Shown piece after piece: positions 26,239 through 34,885 of a stretch of DNA of 64,000 bases. The DNA comes from Leptofilum sp965223525 (GTDB lineage Bacteria; Chloroflexota; Anaerolineae; Promineifilales; Promineifilaceae): contig NZ_OZ245005.1 in assembly GCF_965223525.1 (NCBI RefSeq), positions 2,232,001 to 2,296,000 on the forward strand, in the 5' to 3' direction. Every line of letters begins with the position of its first letter. The first letter of the stretch is position 1. The notes under the pieces were generated by a model, which had not been told where the DNA came from, ran no database searches, and saw only the letters and a program-made list of their open reading frames with translations. The position numbers were made by a program, and so were the translations under genes.

Positions 26239-27609
26239 TTATCTCCTTTGAAGCGTCATCATCAGGCCATGTTTGGGGCGGATGGTGACGAGTGGGTCGG
26301 CGACGACGGGGTGGTTGGGCAGTAGTTGAAGCCGGTATTTTTGCAGTACGGCCGCACTCACCAAGCCTATCTCCACCTTTGCAAATTGATCGCCAATGCA
26401 GAGCCGTGCGCCGCCGCCGAAGGGAAAATAAGCGTAGCGGGAGCGTGTTTTTTGGGCTTCTGGCATGAAATGGTCTGGGTAAAATTGCTCTGGCTTTTCC
26501 CAAAAGGCAGGATGCCGCTGGGTGGTGTAGGGGCTCATAATGATGAGGGCATTGGCCGAAATTTTTGCTCCGAAAATTATATCTGCTGCGATGGCGCGGC
26601 GGGTGATGACCCAGGCGGGCGGGTAAAGCCGCAGTGCCTCGGCAATGACGCGCTGGACGGTGGGCAGATTGGGTAAATCGTCGGTGGTGGGTGGACGGCC
26701 GTTCAGCACACCGTCAATCTCCGCCAATAAATCTTCTTCCACGGCTGGATTTTGTGACAGCAGGTAAAAAAGCCAGGTAAGGCCGGAAGCGGCCGTCTCA
26801 TGTCCGGCAATCAACAGAGTAATCACCTCATCGCGCAGTTCATCTTTGGTCATTGGCTGATTGTTGTGATCAACGGCCGTTAGCATCTGGCTCAAAATAG
26901 TGTTTGGATTTTCTTTGCCCCGTTTGTGATTTTTTACTGCCTGCTCGATAAGCTCATCCAGCAGCCGCAGCCCTTGGTGAAAGCGGCGGTGGCGCGGCGT
27001 GGGCACCGAAAGCGGCAGGGCAACGGGCTGCTGCGAGCGGTAGACGACGTATTCGAGCATGGTGAGGACAGCATGGGTGAGCTGGCTGGCATCTGCCTGC
27101 AAATCCAGCCCCAGCAGCGCCTCGCCCACGATGTTGAGGGTGACGGCCATCATCTCTTCGTCAATGTCCAGCGGTTGGTTGGTGTGTACGGCCGTTTCCC
27201 AGCCAGCCAGCATGTTTTGCGTCGCTTGCAGCATCATTTGCCCCCAAGCTAGAACGCGCTGCCGATGAAAGGCGGGTTGAATCATGCGCCGCTGCCTGCG
27301 CCAGAAACGGCCGTCGCTGGTCAGCAGCCCCCGCCCGGTGATTTTGGCCAGCGTGTTGTACTGCACCGTGTTTTTGCTGTAGTTCTGCTGATTGGTCACC
27401 AGCACATGCTCAATTAAATCTGGATGATTGAGCTGAAAAACTTCCCACAACCCCAGCGGGTAATGAATGAAATCCCCATGTTCCGCCGCATTTTGCTGCA
27501 AAAAGCCCAGCGGGTTCCGCTGAATTTCAGGAATCCGCAGTGGGGAGAGGTTGACTGCTTTGAGGGTTGGTGTGTGGGAAACGGCCGTATCAAGCATAAC
27601 AAAAAGCAT
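26239..27609 (-). CDS. Cytochrome P450
   Basis: 456 residues, full length. I-helix oxygen-binding motif AGHETAAS (about 270), ExxR in EALRLYPPAW (about 323), and haem-ligand motif FPFGGGARLCIG with Cys near 401. The profile resembles soluble bacterial P450s related to CYP4/CYP110/BM3-type fatty acid hydroxylases; the substrate cannot be assigned. It has no signal or anchor helix. Its position between moxR and the DUF58 gene, flanked on both sides by family A repeats, is unusual. No ferredoxin or reductase partner is close by, although a flavin oxidoreductase gene lies at 22615. Confidence 0.93.
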   Translation of the reverse strand: MLFVMLDTAVSHTPTLKAVNLSPLRIPEIQRNPLGFLQQNAAEHGDFIHYPLGLWEVFQLNHPDLIEHVLVTNQQNYSKNTVQYNTLAKITGRGLLTSDGRFWRRQRRMIQPAFHRQRVLAWGQMMLQATQNMLAGWETAVHTNQPLDIDEEMMAVTLNIVGEALLGLDLQADASQLTHAVLTMLEYVVYRSQQPVALPLSVPTPRHRRFHQGLRLLDELIEQAVKNHKRGKENPNTILSQMLTAVDHNNQPMTKDELRDEVITLLIAGHETAASGLTWLFYLLSQNPAVEEDLLAEIDGVLNGRPPTTDDLPNLPTVQRVIAEALRLYPPAWVITRRAIAADIIFGAKISANALIIMSPYTTQRHPAFWEKPEQFYPDHFMPEAQKTRSRYAYFPFGGGARLCIGDQFAKVEIGLVSAAVLQKYRLQLLPNHPVVADPLVTIRPKHGLMMTLQRR

Positions 27610-27611
27610 AG

Positions 27612-27676
27612 CTACGGATTACGCAGATTTTCTCAGATAAATAAAAATAATCCTCAAAATCCGTGCAATCCGTGGC
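27612..27676. repeat. Inverted repeat, family A, diverged copy
   Basis: CTACGGATTACGCAGATTT on the left and CCGTGCAATCCGTGGC on the right. It fills the gap between the MoxR stop and the P450 start. Confidence 0.75.
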
Positions 27677-27682
27677 AATAAA

Positions 27683-28639
27683 TTATCTTGGCACCTCAAC
27701 TTGACCCAGCAGCCGCCGAATGACAGCGTCGGGGTTGAGACCTTCAATTTCGGCTTCTGGTTTGAGCAAGATGCGGTGGCGGTAAACGGCAGGCGTTACG
27801 TACTTCACATCGTCGGGCGTCACGAAGTCGCGGCCTTGCAGGGCAGCAAAGGTTTTAGACGAGAGCAGCACATGCGTAGCGGCGCGGGTGCTGGCACCCA
27901 GCGTCAAATCGGGCGATTGGCGAGAGGCCGCCGCGACCTGGGCAATGTAATTTAGCACCCCATCTTCCACCACCACCTGGTTAATCGCTTGCCGCGCCTG
28001 GGCGACGGCTTTGGCCGGAAGCCGAGCCGTGAGACCTGTCGCCGCTAAATCATGGGCGTCGAAGCCATTGTGGTAGCGGCGCAACACCTCAATCTCGGTG
28101 TCCAAATCGGAATAGGGCACGGTGATTTTGAAGAGGAAGCGGTCTAGCTGCGCCTCTGGCAGCGGGTACGTGCCTTCATACTCGATGGGATTTTGTGTGG
28201 CGATGACCATGAAGGGCATCCCCAGTGGGTAGCGGGTACCCTCCAGATTCACCTGCCGCTCTTCCATTGCTTCTAGCAGGGCAGATTGGGTCTTGGCAGG
28301 GGCGCGATTGATCTCATCCGCCAACAAAATCTGGGTGAAGATTGGCCCTTTCTTCAGGTGAAATTGGCCGCTGCCCATGTCGAACACGGACGTGCCCAAA
28401 ATGTCCGATGGCATCAGGTCGGGGGTGAACTGAATGCGATTAAACTTTGCCTGCACCAGTTGGGCCAGCGTCTTGGCCATGAGCGTTTTAGCCGTGCCTG
28501 GCACACCTTCCAGCAACACATGCCCGCCCGTGAGCAGGGCGATGGTGAGCATTTCAAATGGCTCTTCCAGGCCCACCAGCACTTTGTCGGCCTCTTGGCG
28601 CAGGGCTTTGTAGATGGTTTTGAGTTGGGTTGGTTCCAT
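27683..28639 (-). CDS. MoxR-family AAA+ ATPase
   Basis: 318 residues from the ATG at 28639, which has AAGGAA eight bases upstream; an ATG five codons earlier is possible. Walker A GVPGTAKTLMAKTLA, Walker B LLADEINRAPAKTQSALLEAMEE, sensor 1 ATQNPIEYEGTYPLPEAQLDRF and a C-terminal lid domain are all present. MoxR ATPases act as chaperones that insert cofactors or remodel complexes, usually with DUF58 partners. It belongs to a minus-strand cluster with two paralogous membrane proteins, DUF4129, DUF4350, P450 and DUF58. Confidence 0.93.
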   Translation of the reverse strand: MEPTQLKTIYKALRQEADKVLVGLEEPFEMLTIALLTGGHVLLEGVPGTAKTLMAKTLAQLVQAKFNRIQFTPDLMPSDILGTSVFDMGSGQFHLKKGPIFTQILLADEINRAPAKTQSALLEAMEERQVNLEGTRYPLGMPFMVIATQNPIEYEGTYPLPEAQLDRFLFKITVPYSDLDTEIEVLRRYHNGFDAHDLAATGLTARLPAKAVAQARQAINQVVVEDGVLNYIAQVAAASRQSPDLTLGASTRAATHVLLSSKTFAALQGRDFVTPDDVKYVTPAVYRHRILLKPEAEIEGLNPDAVIRRLLGQVEVPR

Positions 28640-28654
28640 TGTTTTTTCCTTCAT

Positions 28655-28717
28655 TTAGCCGCGGATTTCGCGGATTAGCAAGATTAAATCCCAAAAATCC
28701 GCGAAATCCGTGGCTAA
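28655..28717. repeat. Inverted repeat, family A
   Basis: TTAGCCGCGGATTTCGCGG and CCGCGAAATCCGTGGCTAA are near-perfect reverse complements. It lies between the DUF4350 stop and the MoxR start. Confidence 0.85.
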
Positions 28718-28722
28718 TTCTT

Positions 28723-29877
28723 TCATTGTTTACCGAACAAAGTGGCTTCGCGGACGATTTGTACCATTTCGCTTTCGCTGACGTTGGTTTGGGAGAGGCG
28801 GCGCAGCGTTTGGCGCAGGGCGTCGGTGTCTAGATTGGGTTGGTAAGTGGCTAACTGGTTAATGAATTCCTCGTCGGGCAGGCTGGGATTGAGGCGGTAG
28901 CGTGCGCCCAAATCTCGCTTGAGCCGATCATGGTAATGTTGCAAGACGGCCGTTCGATGCCCAGCCCGTCTACTCAGATTAGCAATGCCCGTAATGTACT
29001 CCAGCGGGGCGCGGCGCACAATATCTTTTTGCAGCGGCACGGGGCGGCCAAAGTGGCGGCCACGCAGCAGCAGCCCCACAAAAACGATGGCCAGCGCCAG
29101 CAGCAAGGCGCGGCCACCAGGCGTGCGCTGAAGCCAGTTGTTGGATGCGAGGGTGGCATCTGCTTCGGGGCGAACGCCGTGGTGCCACTCGTCGAACCAG
29201 ATGCCGCGCAGGTTGGGCGTGGTGTTGAGTAGGTTTAGCACCAGTTCGGGGTTGCCGTTGGTTTGCAGTCCTTCGTTGCTAAACGGTTCGGTGACGGTTG
29301 TGAGGATGACACGGCCGTCTCCCTCCGCAAACACAATGGCAACGGGGTTCCCGACGCGATTGGCCAGTAGGGTAACAAAATCATCCCGCTGCGGGCGCAA
29401 AAAGTAGACAGCGTTGGCGGCCATTTCATTGAGAGCTGGGGCATTGAGCAGCGGCGTTTGGTTAGAAACGGCCGTATCTGCCGAAGGCACCAGCCCATAA
29501 CCGACATCCAGCTCTTGCGCTAGCGACGTTGTGGCTGGCGTGGTACCAGCCAACAGCAGCGTGCCGCCCTCTTCTACCCAGCCGCGCAGCGTGGCCCATT
29601 CGCCGGGGGTAAAGGCCACCGTTGGCTCCAGCACCAGTGCCAAATCAACGCTGCTGGGCACGCCAAAGGATGAGCCAGCCGAATCGGTAAGCGTAAGCTG
29701 CTGGGATTCCAGGTAGAGCCAGAGGGCGCGGCTGCCCTGGGGCTGCGTGGAGTAGGAAGCCAGCGGCGGGTCGGTGAGCGACGCCTCGGCTTGCTGCACC
29801 ACCGAGATGGTGGTGAACAGCGCCAGCAGCAGGAAGAGGCCGATTGCCAGCCAACCATCGCGACTGAGGCGTCTCAT
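28723..29877 (-). CDS. DUF4350 domain-containing membrane protein
   Basis: 384 residues from the ATG at 29877, in an ATGA overlap with the upstream DUF4129 gene. A membrane segment near the N-terminus (WLAIGLFLLLALF), then a periplasmic/extracellular alpha-beta domain (STQPQGSRALWLYLE, WATLRGWVEEGGTLLLAG) typical of DUF4350, and a second membrane segment (ALLLALAIVFVGLLL, about 270). The C-terminal part is soluble. DUF4350 proteins are regular members of MoxR-DUF58 clusters; the exact role is unknown. Confidence 0.87.
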   Translation of the reverse strand: MRRLSRDGWLAIGLFLLLALFTTISVVQQAEASLTDPPLASYSTQPQGSRALWLYLESQQLTLTDSAGSSFGVPSSVDLALVLEPTVAFTPGEWATLRGWVEEGGTLLLAGTTPATTSLAQELDVGYGLVPSADTAVSNQTPLLNAPALNEMAANAVYFLRPQRDDFVTLLANRVGNPVAIVFAEGDGRVILTTVTEPFSNEGLQTNGNPELVLNLLNTTPNLRGIWFDEWHHGVRPEADATLASNNWLQRTPGGRALLLALAIVFVGLLLRGRHFGRPVPLQKDIVRRAPLEYITGIANLSRRAGHRTAVLQHYHDRLKRDLGARYRLNPSLPDEEFINQLATYQPNLDTDALRQTLRRLSQTNVSESEMVQIVREATLFGKQ

Positions 29878-30863
29878 CGTGTCTCCTTTTGCTGTTTTAG
29901 CGTGGCGACGCGCTGGGCGTAGGTATCGTACTCGCTGGCGCTGAGGCTTTGGAAGCCATACCAAACGCGGTCGAACACCTCTATCACTTCACGTAAAATG
30001 GTGGCCAGTTCGGGGCGATGGGCAACGCTGCGTAAATATTCTCGGTTTGTTAGCGAGCGGTCGTAGCGGAGCAGCCCCCGTTCTTCTAGCAGCAGCAGGG
30101 AGGAGAGATAGAGATAGCGAACGGCCGTACGGTAATCCCCACCTGTAGAAAGCTCTTGCGCTTTTTGCAAGGCCAGTTCAGCAGTGAGAGGTTCGCCACT
30201 CAGCTCATCCTCGGCAGACATGGCAGCATCGGCAGTGAGGTCACCGATTAGCCCACGCAGAGCGTAGGCCAGTGCACCAATAATCAGCACAACTGCTAGA
30301 ATAACCAGCAGATTATTGATAGGCAGGTTTACCCCACTATCTTCAGGGAACAGGCGCAGGAAAAAGTCTTGGATTGATTGGCGAATATCTTGCCACAGCC
30401 GCTGGAGAAAGTTGGGTTCCTCAGGTGCGTAATTGAATGCCGGCTGGCTCAAAACGTTGTCCAGCGCGGCTTTGTCTACGATGGGCAGGCTGGGGTCTGG
30501 CCAGCCCAAGCGGCTGCTGCGGTAAGTAATGAGCAGCGTCGCCACTTCTTCGTGGCTCATGTTTTCATTTTCTAGCTGGCGAATGAGAAAGGTGTGATTG
30601 ATGGGTTGGATACGGCCGTCTGCCAGTTCGATCTGGGTGATGTTGCTGAGGGTGGTAACGGCCGTTTCGCGGGCGCGGTTGTCATCTTCATTTGCCTCAT
30701 TCAACGCATCACGAATTTGGGCAATGGTTTCCCAATAATCATCCAGCGGCATTGCAGATTGGGCGGCAGCAGGGCGCACCCATGCTAGCAAGATTGCGGC
30801 CATGAAAATGGCTAAAATAATGAACGGCTGGACGGAACGGCCGTATCGCACCCGCAAACGCAT
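29874..30863 (-). CDS. DUF4129 domain-containing membrane protein
   Basis: 329 residues; the start ATG shares one base with the upstream gene's TGA (TGATG). An N-terminal membrane segment or signal (PFIILAIFMAAILLAWV), a helical region, a second membrane segment (LVILAVVLIIGALAYAL, about 190-207) and a C-terminal DUF4129 domain (ELALQKAQELSTGGDYRTAV, SLTNREYLRSV) are seen. The same domain closes transglutaminase-like proteins in related clusters. It is translationally coupled on both sides, so it probably forms a complex with DUF4350 and MoxR/DUF58. Confidence 0.87.
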   Translation of the reverse strand: MRLRVRYGRSVQPFIILAIFMAAILLAWVRPAAAQSAMPLDDYWETIAQIRDALNEANEDDNRARETAVTTLSNITQIELADGRIQPINHTFLIRQLENENMSHEEVATLLITYRSSRLGWPDPSLPIVDKAALDNVLSQPAFNYAPEEPNFLQRLWQDIRQSIQDFFLRLFPEDSGVNLPINNLLVILAVVLIIGALAYALRGLIGDLTADAAMSAEDELSGEPLTAELALQKAQELSTGGDYRTAVRYLYLSSLLLLEERGLLRYDRSLTNREYLRSVAHRPELATILREVIEVFDRVWYGFQSLSASEYDTYAQRVATLKQQKETR

Positions 30864-31903
30864 CAAAGTCCACCTATCCCAAAGGCAAGGATGATGAGAC
30901 CCAATACCAACGCAATGTACAACACCACAAAGGCAACTTCAATTAAGGCAAAGTAGCCCATCTCTTCCCATTTAGGTGTGGCGTTACCGTCTGTGGTGGG
31001 AGCCGTTGCCGCTAAATTATCGGCACTGGCTCCTTCGCTCAAGGCCAGCAGCGCCAAATCGAACCCCTCGGTGCGGACGCGCACGTCAAAATAAAGCAGC
31101 GTGACGCAGGTGAGCTGCAATGGCAAATAGATGAGGGTGAGCAGCAGATCAATGACCTGTTGAACCAACGATGCAGTAGCGGCATCCAAGCCGCTGCCAA
31201 TCGCTCCCTCAACAATTAACACCGATAAAAGCGCCGGCCCGGTTACGATAAGCTGCCCAAACAGCCCCAGCAGCAGCATAAAGCCAATGAGCCACCAAAA
31301 ACGCCGCCGGGATAAATCCCAGGCGCGTTGAATGGCTGTCCTGGCACTGCGCTTTTCTAAAACGACGATTGGGGCAATCAGTGGTAGCACCACCAGGCCA
31401 AAGTAGAAAATCATGCCCAGGCCAGTGAGCCAGCCCAGACAAGGCACAATCACCCACCAAACAACCAGGCCGATGATGACAAGCAAACTGAGGAAGGTAG
31501 CCCACAGCAGGGTCAGCCCTGAACGGCCGATTTTGCGGTACGCATCAAACAATCCAATTTTATGCCCCAGGTAATTTTCGGCGACGGCTTTGGTCATGGC
31601 GGCGGTGGCTAGCTGTACCAACAGCAGCGTTACCAGCCGCCCAAGCCACACCCACGGGTTGTTGCCAAAGCCCATGCTTTCAAACGTTTGCAGCCAGACG
31701 TCGGTCACGGTGGCAGCGGGGTTGAAGCCAATTACAGGGGCAGGTGCTAGCCAGAGGCCAATCATATTTACGGCCGTTGCCGGAATTTGAGCAACAGCCA
31801 CAATGCCAATGAAGAGCAGAAAGTTTTTGCGGTACAGTCGGATGGCTCGATCCAGCAGTTGGGCCATGCTCAGAGGCCGTAAATTTTGGGGAAGTGCGGT
31901 CAT
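30863..31903 (-). CDS. Polytopic membrane protein, paralogue of the next gene upstream
   Basis: 346 residues, about six membrane segments. The N-terminus NLRPLSMAQLLDRAIRLYRK matches the pattern seen in glycerophosphoryl diester phosphodiesterase membrane-domain proteins. A charged motif (RRRFWWLIGFML) precedes the later helices, and VRTEGFDLALLAL follows. It starts in an ATGA overlap with a close paralogue (31900-32811) and is coupled to DUF4129 downstream. Its function is unknown; it is probably an integral part of the MoxR-associated envelope machinery. Confidence 0.8.
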   Translation of the reverse strand: MTALPQNLRPLSMAQLLDRAIRLYRKNFLLFIGIVAVAQIPATAVNMIGLWLAPAPVIGFNPAATVTDVWLQTFESMGFGNNPWVWLGRLVTLLLVQLATAAMTKAVAENYLGHKIGLFDAYRKIGRSGLTLLWATFLSLLVIIGLVVWWVIVPCLGWLTGLGMIFYFGLVVLPLIAPIVVLEKRSARTAIQRAWDLSRRRFWWLIGFMLLLGLFGQLIVTGPALLSVLIVEGAIGSGLDAATASLVQQVIDLLLTLIYLPLQLTCVTLLYFDVRVRTEGFDLALLALSEGASADNLAATAPTTDGNATPKWEEMGYFALIEVAFVVLYIALVLGLIILAFGIGGL

Positions 31904-32811
31904 AAACTGTTCCAGGTTGTAAATTCGGAGGCATCGTCCAAAAGCGGATCATCAGTAGCGGATAGCACCGCTAGGTCGAACCCTTCAAAGCGAATTCGTA
32001 GGTCAAAATACATCAAGGTAATGGCAGCCAAGCGGATGGGCATAAAAACGGCCGAAAGCAGTGAGTTGGATGTCTGTTCAACAATAATCTGGAAGAAACT
32101 GGATGTGTCACCCAAAATCGTTGCGAACAAAAATTCGATCACAGCGGTTGGCCCTAAAATTACCAAGCCAGATAGCAGGCCGAGCAGAAACAGATAGCCA
32201 AACGCCCACCAAAAGCGATGCTTTGCCAGCTCCCAGGCGCGTCTCACGGAAGCTATTGCGCCTTTTCTTTCTAGTACCACCACCGGGGTCACCAGCGAGA
32301 TTAGCACATTGCCAATGGCTCCAACAATGAAAGCACCAATAAACCCAAGAATTGGGCCGATGCAGGGTATAAAAAAAAGAATGATTACCGGTATGGCCAA
32401 ACCAAAAACAATAAATCCGGCCACAATGCTGGCGAAGATGAGCGTGGCCCAACTATTGCCCATTCGTTGAAACGATTCCCAATAGCCAATTTTGCGGCCG
32501 AGGTAACTATCCGACACTGCTTTGGTAAGGGCAGCTGACCCAATCTGGAAAAAAATAATGCTCAAGATTAAGGCAATAATGCTGGCAATGATGGCCGTTC
32601 CAAACAAATTTTCAAAGTTTGAACCGACGGTTAAATTTGGAGCTGTTTCAGCCACCGTAGTTAAAACAATGTTGAAGAGGTAGATGGGGATTTGGGTAAG
32701 CAGCATAATGCCCAGAAAGATGCCAAAGTTGTTGCGGTAGATGCGGAAAGCACGGTCGAATAGTTCGCCAACGGACAACGGCCGTAAATTGAGCAAATTG
32801 GTTTGGTTCAT
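31900..32811 (-). CDS. Polytopic membrane protein, first large gene of the MoxR cluster
   Basis: 303 residues; ATG at 32811 with GGAGGAA upstream. It shares with its downstream paralogue NLRPLSVGELFDRAFRIYRN at the start, the helix arrangement, RHRFWWAFGYLFLLGLL and the tail IRFEGFDLAVLSA, so the two arose by tandem duplication. It may belong to the glycerophosphodiesterase membrane-domain family without the enzyme part. Its start codon overlaps the stop of a 15-codon leaderless ORF (32808-32855), suggesting translation coupling. Confidence 0.8.
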   Translation of the reverse strand: MNQTNLLNLRPLSVGELFDRAFRIYRNNFGIFLGIMLLTQIPIYLFNIVLTTVAETAPNLTVGSNFENLFGTAIIASIIALILSIIFFQIGSAALTKAVSDSYLGRKIGYWESFQRMGNSWATLIFASIVAGFIVFGLAIPVIILFFIPCIGPILGFIGAFIVGAIGNVLISLVTPVVVLERKGAIASVRRAWELAKHRFWWAFGYLFLLGLLSGLVILGPTAVIEFLFATILGDTSSFFQIIVEQTSNSLLSAVFMPIRLAAITLMYFDLRIRFEGFDLAVLSATDDPLLDDASEFTTWNSL

Positions 32812-32855
32812 GCGTTCCTCCGGGCGGCGGCGTGCGGGAGCGTTTGGACTGGCAT
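32808..32855 (-). CDS. 15-codon leaderless upstream ORF coupled to the membrane protein gene
   Basis: The ATG at 32855 lies seven bases after a perfect TATAAT. The ORF encodes MPVQTLPHAAARRNA and stops at a TGA that overlaps the ATG of the next gene (ATGA). The downstream ribosome-binding site lies within it. It could be a leader that sets translation of the cluster; peptide function is unknown. Confidence 0.45.
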   Translation of the reverse strand: MPVQTLPHAAARRNA

Positions 32856-32862
32856 GGCCAAA

Positions 32863-32868
32863 ATTATA
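32863..32868 (-). promoter_or_regulatory. -10 box (TATAAT) of the MoxR/DUF58 cluster
   Basis: Perfect TATAAT on the minus strand, seven bases before the short ORF's ATG. No good -35 box is seen. Confidence 0.55.
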
Positions 32869-32947
32869 CCCGAAAGGTTCCCTACGCTACAAGATTTTCT
32901 GTAGCTGACCCCAGGGTTTTTCAAAAGTCCGCATTATGAGCCAATGG

Positions 32948-33022
32948 GACGCGGATTAACGCGGAAAACGCGGATAAATCATTGGGTTTCCGCGTTTTCT
33001 GCGCTCGTCCGCGTCCGTTTTC
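32948..33022. repeat. Repeat with GCGGATTAACGCGG / CCGCGTTTTCTGCGC arms
   Basis: GGACGCGGATTAACGCGG and TCCGCGTCC-type arms form an imperfect inverted repeat related to family A. It lies downstream of the uracil-DNA glycosylase-like gene. The rest of the 32869-33048 gap shows no gene. Confidence 0.6.
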
Positions 33023-33048
33023 TGATGGCGCTGGACTACAGAAAAGCC

Positions 33049-33663
33049 CTAGAGCTGGGCCAGCCCGGTTTGGAACTGTTTTGCGCCTCCGTGAGAGGGG
33101 TGGCGCACGGCCGTATGTGCTACGCTCCATTTTTCTAAGGCCCCGGCTGCCTTTTTGCCCACCGCCACAATCTTTACTTGTGGAAAAAGTTGCAGCAGGT
33201 GATGGAGGAACGGCCGTCCCATGGCAATCTCGCTCGTTTTGGGAGTGCGGTTCGATTTTGGGTTGCCGAGTTGGTAAGGGTGAAAAGGAAAAACGTTCCA
33301 TAGCAGCGGCAGCGGCTGCCAATCGCCAACGGTGCGCCAAACGATGGTGGCGCTGGCTTCACGGATAACCTCTGGCCATTCAGTTGCTGGCTGGAAGGGG
33401 CTGGTTCCCAGACCAAACTGCTTGCCTAATCTGGCCAAAATGTGGGGACTAGTGAAGGGGACGCCCGTCAGGCGGCAGCCTCGGTAGCCTGGCGCTTCGC
33501 CTACCAGCAGTAGTTGGGGCGACTGCCGAGCCATCAATTGCAGGTAGGTTTGCAAGTTGTGGCGGCGTTGCTGGGCAAACGGCCGTTCCCCGGTGTATGG
33601 ATTGGTGCAGCGTGGTGGCGGAACGGCCGTTGCCAATTCATGAACAAATTTGGAAATTGTCAT
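33049..33663 (-). CDS. Uracil-DNA glycosylase superfamily protein
   Basis: 204 residues. The motif LLLVGEAPGYRGCRLTGVPF (about residues 51-70) is the uracil-binding segment of the superfamily (GEAPG), WNVFPFHPYQLGNPKSNR follows, and HPSHGG near the C-terminus matches the leucine-loop/active His region. No iron-sulfur cysteine set of family 4 enzymes is seen, so it is a divergent family. It probably removes uracil or a similar base from DNA. The start has no clear ribosome-binding site; a family D repeat lies directly upstream. Confidence 0.78.
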   Translation of the reverse strand: MTISKFVHELATAVPPPRCTNPYTGERPFAQQRRHNLQTYLQLMARQSPQLLLVGEAPGYRGCRLTGVPFTSPHILARLGKQFGLGTSPFQPATEWPEVIREASATIVWRTVGDWQPLPLLWNVFPFHPYQLGNPKSNRTPKTSEIAMGRPFLHHLLQLFPQVKIVAVGKKAAGALEKWSVAHTAVRHPSHGGAKQFQTGLAQL

Positions 33664-33667
33664 TAAA

Positions 33668-33726
33668 GAGGAGATTGAAGATTAGAGGCTAGGGATTGGC
33701 TCAAAATCTCCAGTCTCTAATCTCTA
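33668..33726. repeat. Imperfect inverted repeat (family D relative)
   Basis: GAGATTGAAGATTAGAGGCT and CCAGTCTCTAATCTC arms, similar to the perfect element at 11013-11052, in the gap between the baeRF stop and the UDG start. Confidence 0.6.
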
Positions 33727-33729
33727 TTT

Positions 33730-34830
33730 TCAGAAGCGGAGCAGCGCGCCGATGTTGCCAGCATTTTCCAAATCGGGGTTGTCGCGGATCACTTCCACAT
33801 GAGCCCCCTGGTTTAGGGTGAGGGTAAAAGCTGTGTCAATGACATCGTCAACGGCCGTAAGCTCCGGCTCACTAAGCGGGCTTTTTGCCAAATTGGCTAC
33901 CACAAAGCCAGAGTTGTAATCTACGTAGCCCGGCAGCTGGAAGCCATCGCTAAGCAACAAGGTTTGCACTCGCCGGTTACTGATGGCCTGCAAAGTGTCG
34001 TCTAGCCCCAAAACGGCCGCACCACCGCTGGCACTGGTTCCCAATAATGTTTTAACCAGCTTCTTTTCACGCTCGGCATTGGCGGTATTGAGGAGCTTTA
34101 GCGTTTCCGCACGCACTTCATGCTCACCAGCGTTCATGTCAATCACGAAGCTGGCTATCAAGCAGCTTTGCATCTGTTTGGGCAGCAAATCACGGAACTG
34201 AGCGGTGTTTTCGGCCGTACCGCCCAGGAAGAGGCGGCGGATTGGTTTGTTGCTAAAAAACTCAGCGGCAACATTGGCGGCATCGCGCAAATTGCGGCGG
34301 GCGTTTTCTTCTTCGCGGCTGCCACCCCCCGTGCCGCCGCGCCGCCCAATGGCTGAGGAGCCTCGCCCTTGCTTGAGTTTGTGAATTTCCTCGCCCATGT
34401 AGCCATCGCTTTCCTGCAATTCGCCCAGGTGGTAGGTAAAAAAGCGTGCGCCAATACGGTCTACCAAGATGACACCGTAATGGGCATAATGCTCTAGCAG
34501 ATGCCCCAACGGTTTAAGATACGGTTTGGGGGTGATGCGTAGACGATTGCGAAAGGAAACGGCCGTTGGAAACGTTTCAAAAAAGTCACCATCTCGGCTG
34601 CTAAACACGGCCAGCCCTGGCGATTTCCAGTCGAAGCTGTGGTTAAGATACGTTTCTACAGCCTGAACATCTGCTTCCATACAGTTGGCCTCGCCCAGGA
34701 GGTTTTTGGCCTTCAGCTTAATCGCTTCAGTCGGCTCCTCGCCGCTATCGGTGTTCAGGTAAAGAGTTAATACCTTCTGCTCGCTTGGTTCAAAAGACAG
34801 TAGCGTCTGGAATTTCTCTTGGGTAATCAT
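33730..34830 (-). CDS. baeRF-type protein (bacterial eRF1/Dom34-like)
   Basis: 366 residues; ATG follows AGGAGGA. The N-terminal domain (KVLTLYLNTDSGEEPTEA) and the later eRF1-like domain (AISNRRVQTLLLSDGFQLPG, about 280-300) match bacterial relatives of archaeal/eukaryotic peptide release factors, probably family 10. The loop where eRF1 has GGQ is glycine- and arginine-rich (GRGSSAIGRRGGTGGGS, about 150-170) but has no GGQ. Such proteins are thought to act in ribosome rescue or quality control. There is no experimental role to cite for this gene; the family call is by pattern. Confidence 0.65.
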   Translation of the reverse strand: MITQEKFQTLLSFEPSEQKVLTLYLNTDSGEEPTEAIKLKAKNLLGEANCMEADVQAVETYLNHSFDWKSPGLAVFSSRDGDFFETFPTAVSFRNRLRITPKPYLKPLGHLLEHYAHYGVILVDRIGARFFTYHLGELQESDGYMGEEIHKLKQGRGSSAIGRRGGTGGGSREEENARRNLRDAANVAAEFFSNKPIRRLFLGGTAENTAQFRDLLPKQMQSCLIASFVIDMNAGEHEVRAETLKLLNTANAEREKKLVKTLLGTSASGGAAVLGLDDTLQAISNRRVQTLLLSDGFQLPGYVDYNSGFVVANLAKSPLSEPELTAVDDVIDTAFTLTLNQGAHVEVIRDNPDLENAGNIGALLRF

Positions 34831-34885
34831 TTGTCCTCCTAAATCAATTGGCTAACAAGGTGTTTTTTGGCAGTGCAGTGGTGGG

